Notes under the pieces: model-generated
The model's database searches: none
Seen by the model: only the letters and a program-made list of their open reading frames with translations
Told to the model about the DNA's origin: nothing
In this document: piece by piece, positions 6,715-14,364 of the stretch
How the letters are laid out: each line of letters begins with the position of its first letter
Numbering within the stretch: the first letter of the stretch is position 1
Made by a program: the position numbers and the translations under genes
NCBI GenBank assembly: GCA_934636305.1
Contig: CAKUAM010000029.1
Span: forward strand, 1-22,140
DNA length: 22,140 nt
Reading direction: 5' to 3'
Source: an uncultured Oscillospiraceae bacterium
GTDB lineage: Bacteria > Bacillota > Clostridia > Oscillospirales > Oscillospiraceae

Positions 6715-8364
6715 ATGGAGCATACCCGCTGGTACAAGGACATGGTTTTTTATCAGATCTGGCCCAGAAGCTTCCTCGACGGCAACGGCGACGGGCTGGG
6801 CGATCTGTGGGGCGTATATGAAAAGCTGGATTATCTGCAGGCGCTGGGCGTGGATGGCGTATGGTTCTCGCCGCTCTACCCCTCCCCCGGCGTCGACTGC
6901 GGCTACGACATCTCGGACTACATGGACATCGCGCCGGAATACGGCGGCATGGAGGCCTTTCAGGCCGTGCTCGACGGGCTGCACCGGCGCGGCATGCGGC
7001 TCATTATGGATCTTGTTGTCAACCACACGAGCGACGAGCACGAATGGTTTCAGAAATCGCGCCGCCGCATCGAGCCGTACACCGATTTTTATATCTGGCG
7101 GCCTGCCAGAGCCGACGGCAAGCTGCCCAACAACTGGGACAGCCAGTTTGAGGGCAAGGCCTGGCAGTGGGACGATCTGCGGCAGGAATACTATCTGCAC
7201 CTGTTTGCCGTGCGTCAGCCGGATCTGAACATGGACAATCCCCTCGTGCGCGCGCAGGTCAAAAAAATCATGAAATACTGGCTGGACATGGGTGTGGACG
7301 GCTTCCGCGAGGATGTCATCACGTTCATCTCCAAGCGCGACGGCCTGCCGAACGATCTGCTGTACCCGATCTGCAAGGGCATCCGGTTTTACAACCACGG
7401 CCCGCGCGTGCATGAGTATCTGCAGGAATTTCGCCGCGACGTGCTGGAAAACTACGACTGCATGACCATCGCCGAATCCCCCATGGTCACGCCGCGGCAG
7501 GCGCTGCGCTATATTGAGGAATCCGACTCCAACGAGATCGACATGATTATCCAATTCCAGTGCATGTGCGCCGACTGCCTGTTCACGGATTTTCTGCCGC
7601 GCAAGTTTTCTCTGCGGCGGCTGCGGCGCGCCTTCGGCTCGTGGCAGCGCGCGCTAGACGGCCGGGCGTGGAACATGCTGTATCTGGAAAACCACGACCA
7701 TCCGCGCGTTATCTCCCGCTACGGCAGTGAAGCGTACCGCACCGAAAGCGGCAAAATGCTTGCCGTGGCGCTGCTGTTCCAGAAGGGCACGCCCTTTCTC
7801 TATCAGGGGCAGGAAATCGGCATGACGAACTGGCGTCCGGCCAGCACGCGCGAGTATGAGGACGTGCAGGCGCGCAACTTCATGCCCCACTGGCCGGAGG
7901 AAAAGCGGCTCAAATGGCTCTGGCGCGCCTCGCGCGATTCCTCGCGCACGCCCATGCAGTGGACAGGCGAAAAAAATGCCGGCTTCACGACCGGCACGCC
8001 CTGGTTCTCCATCAACGACAACTACACAACCGTCAACGTCGAGGACGAGCTGGCCGACCCGGATTCGCTGCTGAACTTCTATAAAAAGGCCATTGCCCTG
8101 CGCAAGAGTCTGCCCGTCGTACGCGACGGCAGCTATCAGGAATACGAGCGCCACTCCAGAACACTCTATGTCTACGCGCGCGAGACGAAGGAGCAGAAGC
8201 TGCTTGTGATCTGCTCGTTCACGGACAAGCCCGTGCGGTTTTATGCGCCGTATAATTTCAGCCTCGGGGATATGAAGCTGCTGCTGACAAATTATGACGA
8301 CAGCCGGGAGGAGAACAGCTTTGTCACAAAGCCATATGAAACCAGAGTATACCTATATGAATAA
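6715..8364 (+). CDS. GH13 alpha-glucosidase (oligo-1,6-glucosidase type)
   Basis: This is a cytoplasmic GH13 enzyme of the alpha-glucosidase/oligo-1,6-glucosidase group, which removes glucose from short malto- or isomalto-oligosaccharides. The 549-residue length is standard and there is no signal peptide. The N-terminus has WYKDMVFYQIWPRSF and the DGNGDGLGD calcium loop. Conserved region I is DLVVNHTSD, region II GVDGFRED with nucleophile Asp200, region III TIAES with acid/base Glu254, and region IV ENHDHPR with Asp328. PMQW and the LALRK-like C-terminal block are also typical. ATG 6715 is preferred over the in-frame ATG 6700 because GGAG lies 9 bases before 6715 and nothing suitable precedes 6700. 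The gene stands alone, with no transporter or sugar regulator beside it on this strand. The exact substrate (isomaltose, maltose, sucrose or trehalose-6-P) cannot be read from the sequence. Confidence 0.95.
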   Translation: MEHTRWYKDMVFYQIWPRSFLDGNGDGLGDLWGVYEKLDYLQALGVDGVWFSPLYPSPGVDCGYDISDYMDIAPEYGGMEAFQAVLDGLHRRGMRLIMDLVVNHTSDEHEWFQKSRRRIEPYTDFYIWRPARADGKLPNNWDSQFEGKAWQWDDLRQEYYLHLFAVRQPDLNMDNPLVRAQVKKIMKYWLDMGVDGFREDVITFISKRDGLPNDLLYPICKGIRFYNHGPRVHEYLQEFRRDVLENYDCMTIAESPMVTPRQALRYIEESDSNEIDMIIQFQCMCADCLFTDFLPRKFSLRRLRRAFGSWQRALDGRAWNMLYLENHDHPRVISRYGSEAYRTESGKMLAVALLFQKGTPFLYQGQEIGMTNWRPASTREYEDVQARNFMPHWPEEKRLKWLWRASRDSSRTPMQWTGEKNAGFTTGTPWFSINDNYTTVNVEDELADPDSLLNFYKKAIALRKSLPVVRDGSYQEYERHSRTLYVYARETKEQKLLVICSFTDKPVRFYAPYNFSLGDMKLLLTNYDDSREENSFVTKPYETRVYLYE

Positions 8365-8426
8365 ATCACAATCAGGAACAGCGCTTTTTTCATTTCCCCA
8401 AACGGGAGAACGTTGTCTCATACTTT

Positions 8427-8534
8427 CTTTCTCGCTTCTCCGAGAAAGAGGGAGCCTGAGGGGATTCCGATTTCCCCTCAGACTCCCTTTCAAGCGGCCA
8501 AGACAAGCCCCTTCGGGCTTTTCTTGGATTTTTT
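8427..8534 (+). terminator. hairpin cluster and rho-independent terminator after the glucosidase gene
   Basis: The 209-base gap downstream of the glucosidase gene holds three consecutive inverted repeats. The first is CTTTCTCG/CGAGAAAG (8427-8448). The second is GGGAG-x-CTGAGGGGA paired with TCCCCTCAG-x-CTCCC (8450-8487). The third is CCAAG-AC-AAGCCC-CTTC-GGGCTT-TT-CTTGG (8498-8527), followed by ATTTTTT. The last has the classic form of a rho-independent terminator for the plus-strand gene. It also separates it from the convergent acetate-kinase-like gene ending at 8574. Confidence 0.8.
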
Positions 8535-8573
8535 ACCCGCTGCGTATTTCTATGGAAGAAGCGTTTTGCGCAA

Positions 8574-9761
8574 TTACTTCTGTTCCAGAAATGATTGCGC
8601 CTTTCTGGCCACAATGATTTCCTCGTCGGTGTGCACCACAAACACACGCACCGGCGCGTCATCCATCGAAATATCCATTCCGGCCACGGCCATGCGGTTT
8701 TTGAACCCGTCAAGCTTCACGCCGAGAAATTCCAGCCCCTCCAGGCTCATTGCACGCACCAGCGCGCTGCCAAGGCCAATTCCGCCGCCAAAGACAATCG
8801 CGTCCAGGCCGCCCATGGCTGCGGCATAGGCACCAATATATTTTTTAATAGAATAGCAATACGCACGAATCGTCAGCTCAGCATCCTCGTTGCCGGCCTC
8901 TGCCGCCGCCTGCACATCGCGCAGATCGCGTCCCGCGCCGCCCGACATGCCGTACAGGCCGCTGCGCGTCTGCAGCATCTGCTTGACCTCCTCGAGCGTC
9001 ATTCCGCACGACTCGACCAGATAGAAAATGATATACGGGTCAATGTCGCCGCAGCGGTTATTGTGCATGGTGCCACACTGCAGCGTCAGACCGAGGGAGG
9101 TATCGATGGATTTTCCGTTCTTCACCGCGCAGATGCTGCCGCTGCCGCCCAGATGGCACACCACCAGCTTCAGATCCTCCCGCTCCATTCGCTCCTGCGT
9201 CCACTCGGTCATATACTGCAGCGACGCACCGTGGAAGCCATAGCGGCGGATCTCATGCTGCCGGGAAATCTCAATGGGAATGGAGTACAGATACGCCTCG
9301 GGCGGCATGCTCTGATGGAACGCCGTCTCGAACGCGCCGACAAGCGGCGTATCCGGCAGAAGCGCGCGGAACTGGCGGATCGCCGCCAGATACGGCGGAT
9401 TGTGCGCCGGCGCAATGGAGGCAAACGCCTCCATTTTTTCAAGCACATCCTCGGTCAGCAGCTGCACGCCGCTGACGCCCCTGGCCAGCACCACCTTGAA
9501 GCCCACGCAGTCCAGCGCGGACAGCTCTGGCAGCACGGTCTGCTGCAGCTGCTGCAGCATCCGCTCAATGGCCTCGCGGTGCGTGGGGAGCACCGCCTGC
9601 TCGTCGGTCAGCTCGCCGGTCCGATGCGTTTTGGCATAAAAGCGTCCGGACGGCGTGCCGACGCGCTCTGCTCCGCCGGAGGCAATCACCTGCTCCTGCG
9701 GCATTTCAAAAAGCTGATATTTGAGCGACGTGCTGCCCACGTTGCAAATGAGAATGTTCAT
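8574..9761 (-). CDS. acetate/propionate kinase family protein, divergent
   Basis: The product (395 aa) belongs to the acetate kinase (AckA) family, which interconverts acetate and acetyl phosphate with ATP/ADP. Recognisable blocks are ICNVGSTSLKYQ (Asn7), RRYGFHGAS (His177), VCHLGGSGSICAVKNGKSIDTSLG, NRCGDIDP (Arg236), SGLYGMSGG and the C-terminal VVHTDEEIIVAR. Several positions differ from classical AckA. FETAFH (Glu145) stands where FDTAFH is usual, HLGGSGS replaces HLGNGSS-like, and LTLQCGTMHNN replaces the TPLEG..MGT segment. Substrate preference may therefore differ. The start has AAGGAG 8 bases upstream. No phosphotransacetylase gene is adjacent, so this is either a solitary acetate kinase or a paralogue with another acyl substrate. 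Confidence 0.85.
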   Translation of the reverse strand: MNILICNVGSTSLKYQLFEMPQEQVIASGGAERVGTPSGRFYAKTHRTGELTDEQAVLPTHREAIERMLQQLQQTVLPELSALDCVGFKVVLARGVSGVQLLTEDVLEKMEAFASIAPAHNPPYLAAIRQFRALLPDTPLVGAFETAFHQSMPPEAYLYSIPIEISRQHEIRRYGFHGASLQYMTEWTQERMEREDLKLVVCHLGGSGSICAVKNGKSIDTSLGLTLQCGTMHNNRCGDIDPYIIFYLVESCGMTLEEVKQMLQTRSGLYGMSGGAGRDLRDVQAAAEAGNEDAELTIRAYCYSIKKYIGAYAAAMGGLDAIVFGGGIGLGSALVRAMSLEGLEFLGVKLDGFKNRMAVAGMDISMDDAPVRVFVVHTDEEIIVARKAQSFLEQK

Positions 9762-9791
9762 GGCGGTTCTCCTTCGTTATTATATAGATGC

Positions 9792-9820
9792 ATTTTATCA
9801 GATGCAGCCTGTAAACGCAA
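9792..9820 (-). promoter_or_regulatory. promoter of the acetate-kinase-like gene
   Basis: On the minus strand TTGCGT (9820-9815), a 17-base spacer and TAAAAT (9797-9792) form a plausible vegetative promoter; TGA directly before the -10 makes it an extended -10. It starts two bases after the stop codon of the upstream peptidoglycan-binding gene. The kinase therefore appears to have its own promoter rather than depending on the spore operon. A second TATAAT at 9779-9784 is too close to the ribosome binding site. Confidence 0.55.
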
Positions 9821-9822
9821 GC

Positions 9823-10356
9823 TTACTGCGCCGTCTCCCCATCGCCGGTCGTCAGCACATACAGCCCCACAAGATACGCCCAGATGGTCTGATCGAGTTC
9901 TCCTGTCTGCGGCAGCGATGCCATTTCCTGCAGCCAGCGCACCGCCGCAACTGACGGCTCATCATGGACGCCCGTCACAGCCAGCGCCGGTGCATTTTTA
10001 TAGTATTGCCCCAGCGCCTGCAGCATGGCCTGGATCATAAACAGATGCGTGTTCCTGCTCCCGGCTGCAAGGATCCGGTTCGGCGTCCAGCGAATCCGCA
10101 CCGGCTCCGCCGGCAGAACCGCCGGGCTCCGCTCCGTAAACACCGCGACAATCTGGTTCCAGGTGGCGTTGTCCGTCTGGCCGGTCTCCTGCAGACCGTA
10201 CTGGCGCTGAAATGCGCGCACCGCCGCCTGCGTGTTCACACCATAGATGCCATCCGGCACGACACGCGGGATCTGCACGTCCGTGTGAGCAATGGCGCGC
10301 AGCATTGTCTGCAGACTTCGTATCGGCTGACCAAGATAGACCTGCGGCTGGATCAT
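9823..10356 (-). CDS. peptidoglycan-binding protein with two PG_binding_1 repeats
   Basis: The 177-residue protein consists almost entirely of two PG_binding_1 modules. The first is residues 8-72 (IRSLQTMLRAI ... DGIYGVNTQAAVRAFQRQYGLQETGQTDNATWNQI). The second is about 104-165 (MIQAMLQALGQYY ... VTGVHDEPSVAAVRWLQEMASLPQTGELDQTIW). There is no signal peptide or catalytic domain. Its ATG overlaps the stop of the SpoIID-like gene as ATGA and has AAGGAGGTG upstream, so the two are probably translated together. The likely role is to supply additional cortex-binding modules to the neighbouring lytic protein. The function is inferred from context. Confidence 0.85.
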   Translation of the reverse strand: MIQPQVYLGQPIRSLQTMLRAIAHTDVQIPRVVPDGIYGVNTQAAVRAFQRQYGLQETGQTDNATWNQIVAVFTERSPAVLPAEPVRIRWTPNRILAAGSRNTHLFMIQAMLQALGQYYKNAPALAVTGVHDEPSVAAVRWLQEMASLPQTGELDQTIWAYLVGLYVLTTGDGETAQ

Positions 10357-11642
10357 ACGCGCGACACCTCCTTATCCTGCATACCGGACAATAGAATCAT
10401 CCCCGGGAACTGCACAAAGCGCGTGGAGCCCTGATAGCGCAGCTGGCTCTCCACCGGCGCCCATGTGCGCGGCTTTTTCTGTGCCGGGATGGGCTGGAAC
10501 GCACCGGCCTCCACTGCGCTTTCCTCCATCGGCGCTCTTGTAAACGGGAACAGCTCCCGGTCGGCAAACACTGTATTTTCAATCCCGGCATACTGCGCAT
10601 AGATCCGGTTCCACGTTTCGCGGTCCACCGTCCCCGTCTCCGGCAGCGCATAGGCGCGCTGAAAGCTCACAACCGCGGCGGAGGTCTGTTCCCCGAAACT
10701 GCCGGTGACGGCCGGCGACTGCACAGTGGAATTGAACTCGGCAATCACCGCCAGCATATACTGCAGATGCGTCACCTTTGCTCCCTGCTCCCCGGACTCG
10801 ATGGACGATGGATACTCCCACGAATAGCCATAGAACATCTGCCCCTGCGACTGCAGCTCGCCAAGCTTCAGAACCGCCGTATAGATCCGCACAATGGCAT
10901 ACCAGGTTGCCCGCCCGACGATGCCGTCCACCGTCAGAGAAAAAATCGACTGGAACGCACGCGCCGCCGCCTCGGTCGACGTGCCGAAAATCGCATCAAC
11001 CGTCACCTTGGGAATCGCCGGATAGTTCTGGGAAATGCGGTTGAGCGCCACCTGCACAAAAGAGACATCCACACCGATATCCCCCAGCCGCACCGGTGTG
11101 CCGGGATAGGACTGCTGCGCGCCGGCAATCTGCGCGTTTGTCACAATCTGCACATCCTCCCCATAATACCTCTGCAGGATCTGCACAGAATCCTCGCCGT
11201 CCTGCGCCAGCTCCTGCGACCCCCACTGGCTCATGCCGTCGCAGGTGACGGTGACGCCGTTGCAGAATTTCGCAGCCAGCGGCTCAACAAAGCCCTCACG
11301 GCGCAGATACTGCGAAAAGATTTCATCAACCAGCTCGGATATATTTTCATAGATATTGCGCCCCTTGATGAACTTCTGGTCAATTGCCGTGGAGGACGTG
11401 ATATCAAAGGGATAGCCCCGGCTGCGGTAATACTCCGTATAGACGCGGTTGAGCGCAAATGAGATGATGGCCAGCGTGTTGGCGCGCAGCGCCGCTGGCT
11501 CCCACGTGGGGTAGATTTCGCTGGAAACCACATTTTTGACGTACTCCGCAAAGGGAACGGTGACGTTTTCCACATCCTGTCCCGGCGGGCCAAGGTGAAC
11601 CGTGATTGTCTCCGGAATCACCGGCGCAATGGTTGTCGGCAT
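10353..11642 (-). CDS. SpoIID/SleC-like spore cortex-lytic protein with two peptidoglycan-binding domains
   Basis: The 429-residue protein begins with a SpoIID-type domain (residues ~25-165). Its VPFAEYVKNVVSSEIYPTW and LRANTLAIISFALNR segments match the SpoIID pattern, in which the Glu after the Val-Val stretch (here Glu42) is the lytic transglycosylase catalytic residue. CDGMSQWGSQELAQDG is the later SpoIID/SleC-type block. Two PG_binding_1 repeats follow (~185-250 and ~285-350), and the tail is not recognised. The segments YVKNVVSSEIYPTW and YPFDITSSTAIDQ recall clostridial SleC, the cortex-lytic enzyme of germinating spores. Unlike SleC it has no N-terminal propeptide domain; the preceding gene seems to supply that part. 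There is no signal peptide, as expected for a protein made inside a developing spore compartment. AAGGAGGTG precedes the start. Confidence 0.85.
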   Translation of the reverse strand: MPTTIAPVIPETITVHLGPPGQDVENVTVPFAEYVKNVVSSEIYPTWEPAALRANTLAIISFALNRVYTEYYRSRGYPFDITSSTAIDQKFIKGRNIYENISELVDEIFSQYLRREGFVEPLAAKFCNGVTVTCDGMSQWGSQELAQDGEDSVQILQRYYGEDVQIVTNAQIAGAQQSYPGTPVRLGDIGVDVSFVQVALNRISQNYPAIPKVTVDAIFGTSTEAAARAFQSIFSLTVDGIVGRATWYAIVRIYTAVLKLGELQSQGQMFYGYSWEYPSSIESGEQGAKVTHLQYMLAVIAEFNSTVQSPAVTGSFGEQTSAAVVSFQRAYALPETGTVDRETWNRIYAQYAGIENTVFADRELFPFTRAPMEESAVEAGAFQPIPAQKKPRTWAPVESQLRYQGSTRFVQFPGMILLSGMQDKEVSRV

Positions 11643-11654
11643 ACGCGCACCTCC

Positions 11655-12047
11655 TTACAGGTCCTGCGGCGGAATGTCCACATTCTGCGTCTTGGAATAG
11701 CTCTCCGGCAGCGTTGGCATGGGGATCAGCGTGATGGGCTGCAGCGTCTGCGTGTCGGCAAACACCTGCACCCCGCGCACAATCACGCGGTCATACCCCG
11801 GATACTCCGAGCGCAGCTCCACCGTTGCATAGGGTGTTTCCGCTGCCTGATAGCTGCGGCTGTCGGCGATGGGCGGCGTCGGCACGGAAAACGGCTCCGT
11901 GAATCCATCGTAGTTGGAAATGCGCACGGCAAGCAGCGTCTGCATGCCATCCGGCTGCATCTGCGTGATGGTCAGCGTCGCCCCCTGCACCGGGATGGCG
12001 GCACTGGATGTCACAACCTGTGCGGTTACGGTTCCATACTGCTGCAT
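11655..12047 (-). CDS. small beta-sandwich protein resembling the SleC N-terminal (pro) domain
   Basis: The 130-residue product looks like a single beta-sandwich (transthyretin or carboxypeptidase-regulatory type): GTVTAQVVTSSAAIPVQGATLTI, a central PPIADSRSYQ loop, then YATVELRSEYPGYDRVIVRGVQVFADTQTLQPITLIPMP. The last block (GY..VxIxGVQxxxxTxxxQxxxxxPM) resembles what I recall of the N-terminal region of SleC-type proteins. ATG 12047 is chosen for the AGGAGGAG sequence just upstream; the frame is open to 12191 but would enter the divergent promoter region. The next gene follows after 12 bases with its ribosome binding site in the gap. It may act as a pro-region, inhibitor or assembly partner of the lytic protein; this is an inference. 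Confidence 0.75.
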   Translation of the reverse strand: MQQYGTVTAQVVTSSAAIPVQGATLTITQMQPDGMQTLLAVRISNYDGFTEPFSVPTPPIADSRSYQAAETPYATVELRSEYPGYDRVIVRGVQVFADTQTLQPITLIPMPTLPESYSKTQNVDIPPQDL

Positions 12048-12139
12048 AGGCTCCTCCTCTCTATTCAGAGGTAATGATATGCGCCGCATGTTTAATCTGT
12101 GACAAACTGCAGACACTATGGACAAAGGAGTTGGAGCAC

Positions 12140-12577
12140 ATGAACATGACAAGCCGGGAGTATAACCGTTATGTGGCGCGGCTGGCGCCAAAATCGCCGC
12201 TGTGGAAGGATCTTCTGAATGCGTTCTGGATCGGCGGGCTGATCTGCACGCTGGGCCAGCTGATTCTGAACGGGTACATGGCGCTCGGGCTCGACGAGCA
12301 GGACGCCGCCACGGCCACCTCCGTCAGCCTTATCTTTCTCAGCGCCCTGCTGACCGGGCTGAGCCTCTACGACAACATCGCAAAGCTGGCCGGCGCGGGC
12401 ACAATCGTCCCCATCACCGGCTTTGCCAACGCGGTCGTCTCGCCTGCCATTGAGTTCCGGGCCGAGGGCTTTGTCACCGGCATGGCTGCAAAAATGTTCG
12501 TCATTGCGGGGCCCGTGATCGTCTATGGCACAGCGGCCAGCGTTCTTTACGGAATCATTCTGTTTATTTTCCGCTGA
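12140..12577 (+). CDS. spoVAC: stage V sporulation protein AC (SpoVAC)
   Basis: SpoVAC is a membrane component of the SpoVA complex that moves dipicolinic acid into the forespore and out again at germination. The 145-residue length matches the family. The sequence starts MNMTSREYNRYVARLAPKSPLWKDLLNAFWIGG, with hydrophobic segments at about 27-49, 60-80 and 113-143, and the typical GLSLYDNIAKLAGAGTIVPITGFANAV block. ATG 12140 has AAAGGAG 9 bases upstream. Normally spoVAC is followed by spoVAD and spoVAE; here a glycosyltransferase follows instead, so this copy is an orphan unless the others lie elsewhere. It is divergent from the SleC-like operon with only 92 bases between start codons, which suggests co-regulation in the forespore. 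I could not identify a convincing sigma-G or sigma-F promoter in that gap. Confidence 0.92.
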   Translation: MNMTSREYNRYVARLAPKSPLWKDLLNAFWIGGLICTLGQLILNGYMALGLDEQDAATATSVSLIFLSALLTGLSLYDNIAKLAGAGTIVPITGFANAVVSPAIEFRAEGFVTGMAAKMFVIAGPVIVYGTAASVLYGIILFIFR

Positions 12578-12604
12578 CAGCTTTTCTTTTTTTCTCCGAT
12601 CAGG

Positions 12605-12610
12605 TATAAT
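12605..12610 (+). promoter_or_regulatory. TATAAT -10 of the GT4 glycosyltransferase gene
   Basis: A perfect TATAAT sits 62 bases upstream of ATG 12672, in the 94-base gap after spoVAC. The -35 position is T-rich (TTTTCT) and poor, and a CTGACA at 12574-12579 is too far away. The T-run 12582-12594 might also end the spoVAC transcript, but no good hairpin precedes it. Confidence 0.5.
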
Positions 12611-12671
12611 ACAGCTGCAAGCAAAGCTCTGTGGGCACAGCTTCCCCACCGCCTGAACAAAGGAGACAACT

Positions 12672-13967
12672 ATGGAAACAAGAACGATCTGCCTCATCAA
12701 TGATTCCTTCCCGCCCGTCACAGACGGCGTGGCCAACGCCGTTGTCAATTACGCGCGCGTCATCACCGAGAGCGGCAGCACCGCTGTTGCTGTTGCCCCT
12801 GCCTATCCCGGCGCGGATGATGGCAGCCTTCCGTTCCCGGTCGTGCGCTATCCCAGCATCGACATGACGAAGCTGGTTGGCTATCATGCGGGTTTCCCCT
12901 TTTCGGAAAAGACCATGCACACGCTGACCGGGTACAGCTTTGATCTGATTCACTGCCATTGCCCTATCACGTCCGCAGTGCTTGCGCGCGAGCTTCGCGC
13001 GCGCATCCATGTGCCGACCGTTTTTACCTATCACACAAAATTTGATATTGATATTGCCAACGCCATCCACGCAAAGTTTCTGCAGGAAGAGGCAAAAAAA
13101 GTCCTCGTGGAAAACATTTCTGCCTTCGACGAGGTCTGGACCGTCAGCCACGGCGCGGGTGAAAACCTGCATGCACTCGGCTATCAGGGCGACTGGCGCG
13201 TGATGCCGAACGGCGTGGACTTTGCCAGGGGCCGCGTCCCGCAGGAGCAGGTGGACTCCGTCAGCCGGGACTTTGACCTGCCGGACGGCGTGCCGGTATT
13301 TCTGTTCGTGGGCCGCATGATGTGGTACAAGGGGCTTAAAATTACGCTCGACGCACTGCGTCAGCTCAAGGACGCCGGGCAGCCGTTCCGCATGATGTTT
13401 GTCGGCAGCGGCGGCGACAAAGAGGAGGTTGTGGCCTACGCAGACTCGCTTGGCCTTTCCGACTGCGTGTTCTTCACCTCGCCCAAATATGACCGCAACG
13501 TGATCCGCGCCTGGTACTGCCGGGCAGATCTGTTTCTGTTCCCCTCAACGTTTGACACCAATGGCCTTGTCGTGCGCGAGGCCGCGGCCTGTGAGCTGGC
13601 CAGCGTGCTCGTGCGCGGCAGCTGCGCGGCGGAGGACATTACAGACGGAGAAAACGGCTTCCTGATTGACGAAAACGCCGACTCGATGGCAGCGCTGCTC
13701 AAAAAGCTCAGCACACAGCCGGAGCTTATGCACCGCGTGGGCCGGCAGGCGCAGGACGAGATCTATATCTCGTGGGAGGACGCTGTTCACCGCGCGCAGC
13801 AGCGCTATGAGGTTGTCATTGAGAACTTCAAAAGCGGTCTCTACTCCCCACACAAGGCGTTTGCGGACGAGTATTACCGCTCTGTCGGCGCGTGTGTCAG
13901 CGCGTTTGACCGCAGCCGGGAGAAGCTGCGTGAGCATCTTGATGCGTTCGCAGAGCATTTTCAGTAA
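12672..13967 (+). CDS. GT4-family glycosyltransferase (diacylglycerol glucosyltransferase-like)
   Basis: This is a GT-B fold, family 4 glycosyltransferase of 431 residues. The N-terminal domain opens ICLINDSFPPVTDGVANAV, the acceptor-side glycine/Asp-Gly pattern typical of the lipid-glycosylating GT4 group. IHCHCPI and TYHTKFDIDI follow. The nucleotide-sugar domain has VMPNGVDFARG, FLFVGRMMWYKGL, and PSTFDTNGLVVREAAACE, the last equivalent to the EX7E region with Asp in the first position. Homologues are often 1,2-diacylglycerol 3-glucosyltransferases acting at the inner membrane face. The last 60 residues are charged and helical. AAAGGAG precedes the start. It is probably monocistronic, with a hairpin terminator at 14149. 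Together with the UgtP-like gene at 18561 it suggests glycolipid synthesis. The acceptor is not proven. Confidence 0.88.
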   Translation: METRTICLINDSFPPVTDGVANAVVNYARVITESGSTAVAVAPAYPGADDGSLPFPVVRYPSIDMTKLVGYHAGFPFSEKTMHTLTGYSFDLIHCHCPITSAVLARELRARIHVPTVFTYHTKFDIDIANAIHAKFLQEEAKKVLVENISAFDEVWTVSHGAGENLHALGYQGDWRVMPNGVDFARGRVPQEQVDSVSRDFDLPDGVPVFLFVGRMMWYKGLKITLDALRQLKDAGQPFRMMFVGSGGDKEEVVAYADSLGLSDCVFFTSPKYDRNVIRAWYCRADLFLFPSTFDTNGLVVREAAACELASVLVRGSCAAEDITDGENGFLIDENADSMAALLKKLSTQPELMHRVGRQAQDEIYISWEDAVHRAQQRYEVVIENFKSGLYSPHKAFADEYYRSVGACVSAFDRSREKLREHLDAFAEHFQ

Positions 13968-14067
13968 CCGCCTGCGCCTGTGCTGCTAAGGGCTGTCCAG
14001 CCTTTGGTGCTGTGCCGGAAAACGGCAAAACTCATAGTTTCCCAACTCTGTCCAGCCTCCGGCGGCA

Positions 14068-14097
14068 CCGTCTTTTCCGTCTTGCCGGAAAAGACGG
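14068..14097. repeat. 11-bp-stem hairpin, copy of an intergenic repeat
   Basis: CCGTCTTTTCC (14068-14078) pairs with GGAAAAGACGG (14087-14097) around an 8-base loop. The left arm plus loop (22 bases from 14068) recurs with two changes at 20422-20443 in another intergenic region, which suggests a small dispersed element. The surrounding 13968-14364 region contains no supported gene. Confidence 0.6.
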
Positions 14098-14148
14098 CGG
14101 AGAAAAGGGACGCTTGGGGATATCACGGAAATCCTTCAGCAAAACAAG

Positions 14149-14195
14149 CAGGAGTTCAAGTGTACGGATATTACCGACACCTGAACTCCTGTTTT
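14149..14195 (+). terminator. terminator downstream of the GT4 gene
   Basis: A 15-bp stem with one A.C mismatch (CAGGAGTTCAAGTGT 14149-14163 and ACACCTGAACTCCTG 14177-14191) is followed by TTTT. It is probably the rho-independent terminator of the GT4 transcript, though it lies 180 bases beyond the stop codon. The minus strand also has a short T-rich run after the stem, so it may work both ways. Confidence 0.65.
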
Positions 14196-14262
14196 CATAC
14201 TCGCTGTATCAATGCCTGTTTCGAAGCAGACAGATTTGCAGGTCTGCAGGCACCACTGCCTG

Positions 14263-14345
14263 GGGTGTATCTGAAAACTCATGATGTGACCGGCAGCGCG
14301 AAAAAGCCCGCTGTCCGGGGTCGCTGGCTGTTTTCAGATACACCC
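14263..14345. repeat. 83-bp inverted-repeat element with perfect 16-bp arms
   Basis: GGGTGTATCTGAAAAC (14263-14278) and its exact reverse complement (14330-14345) enclose 51 bases that themselves fold imperfectly (GACCGGCAGCG near 14288 against CGCTG-CCGG-GTC near 14310). There is no coding potential. It looks like a palindromic intergenic element of the REP or MITE kind, or a structured RNA. It sits 19 bases from the MITE-like element at 14365. Confidence 0.6.
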
Positions 14346-14364
14346 TATACGGCAGCTTCAATTA

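Noticed and set aside
8595..10040. 481-codon plus-strand frame opposite the acetate-kinase-like gene
   Set aside because: The minus-strand kinase has clear motifs and a ribosome binding site. The opposing frame is low-complexity His/Arg/Ala-rich and has no family signature.
12048..12139. Possible sigma-G/F promoters between spoVAC and the SleC-like operon (for example CATATCATTA on the minus strand)
   Set aside because: The -10-like sequence is imperfect and no matching -35 is at the right distance, so I did not list a promoter although forespore control is expected.
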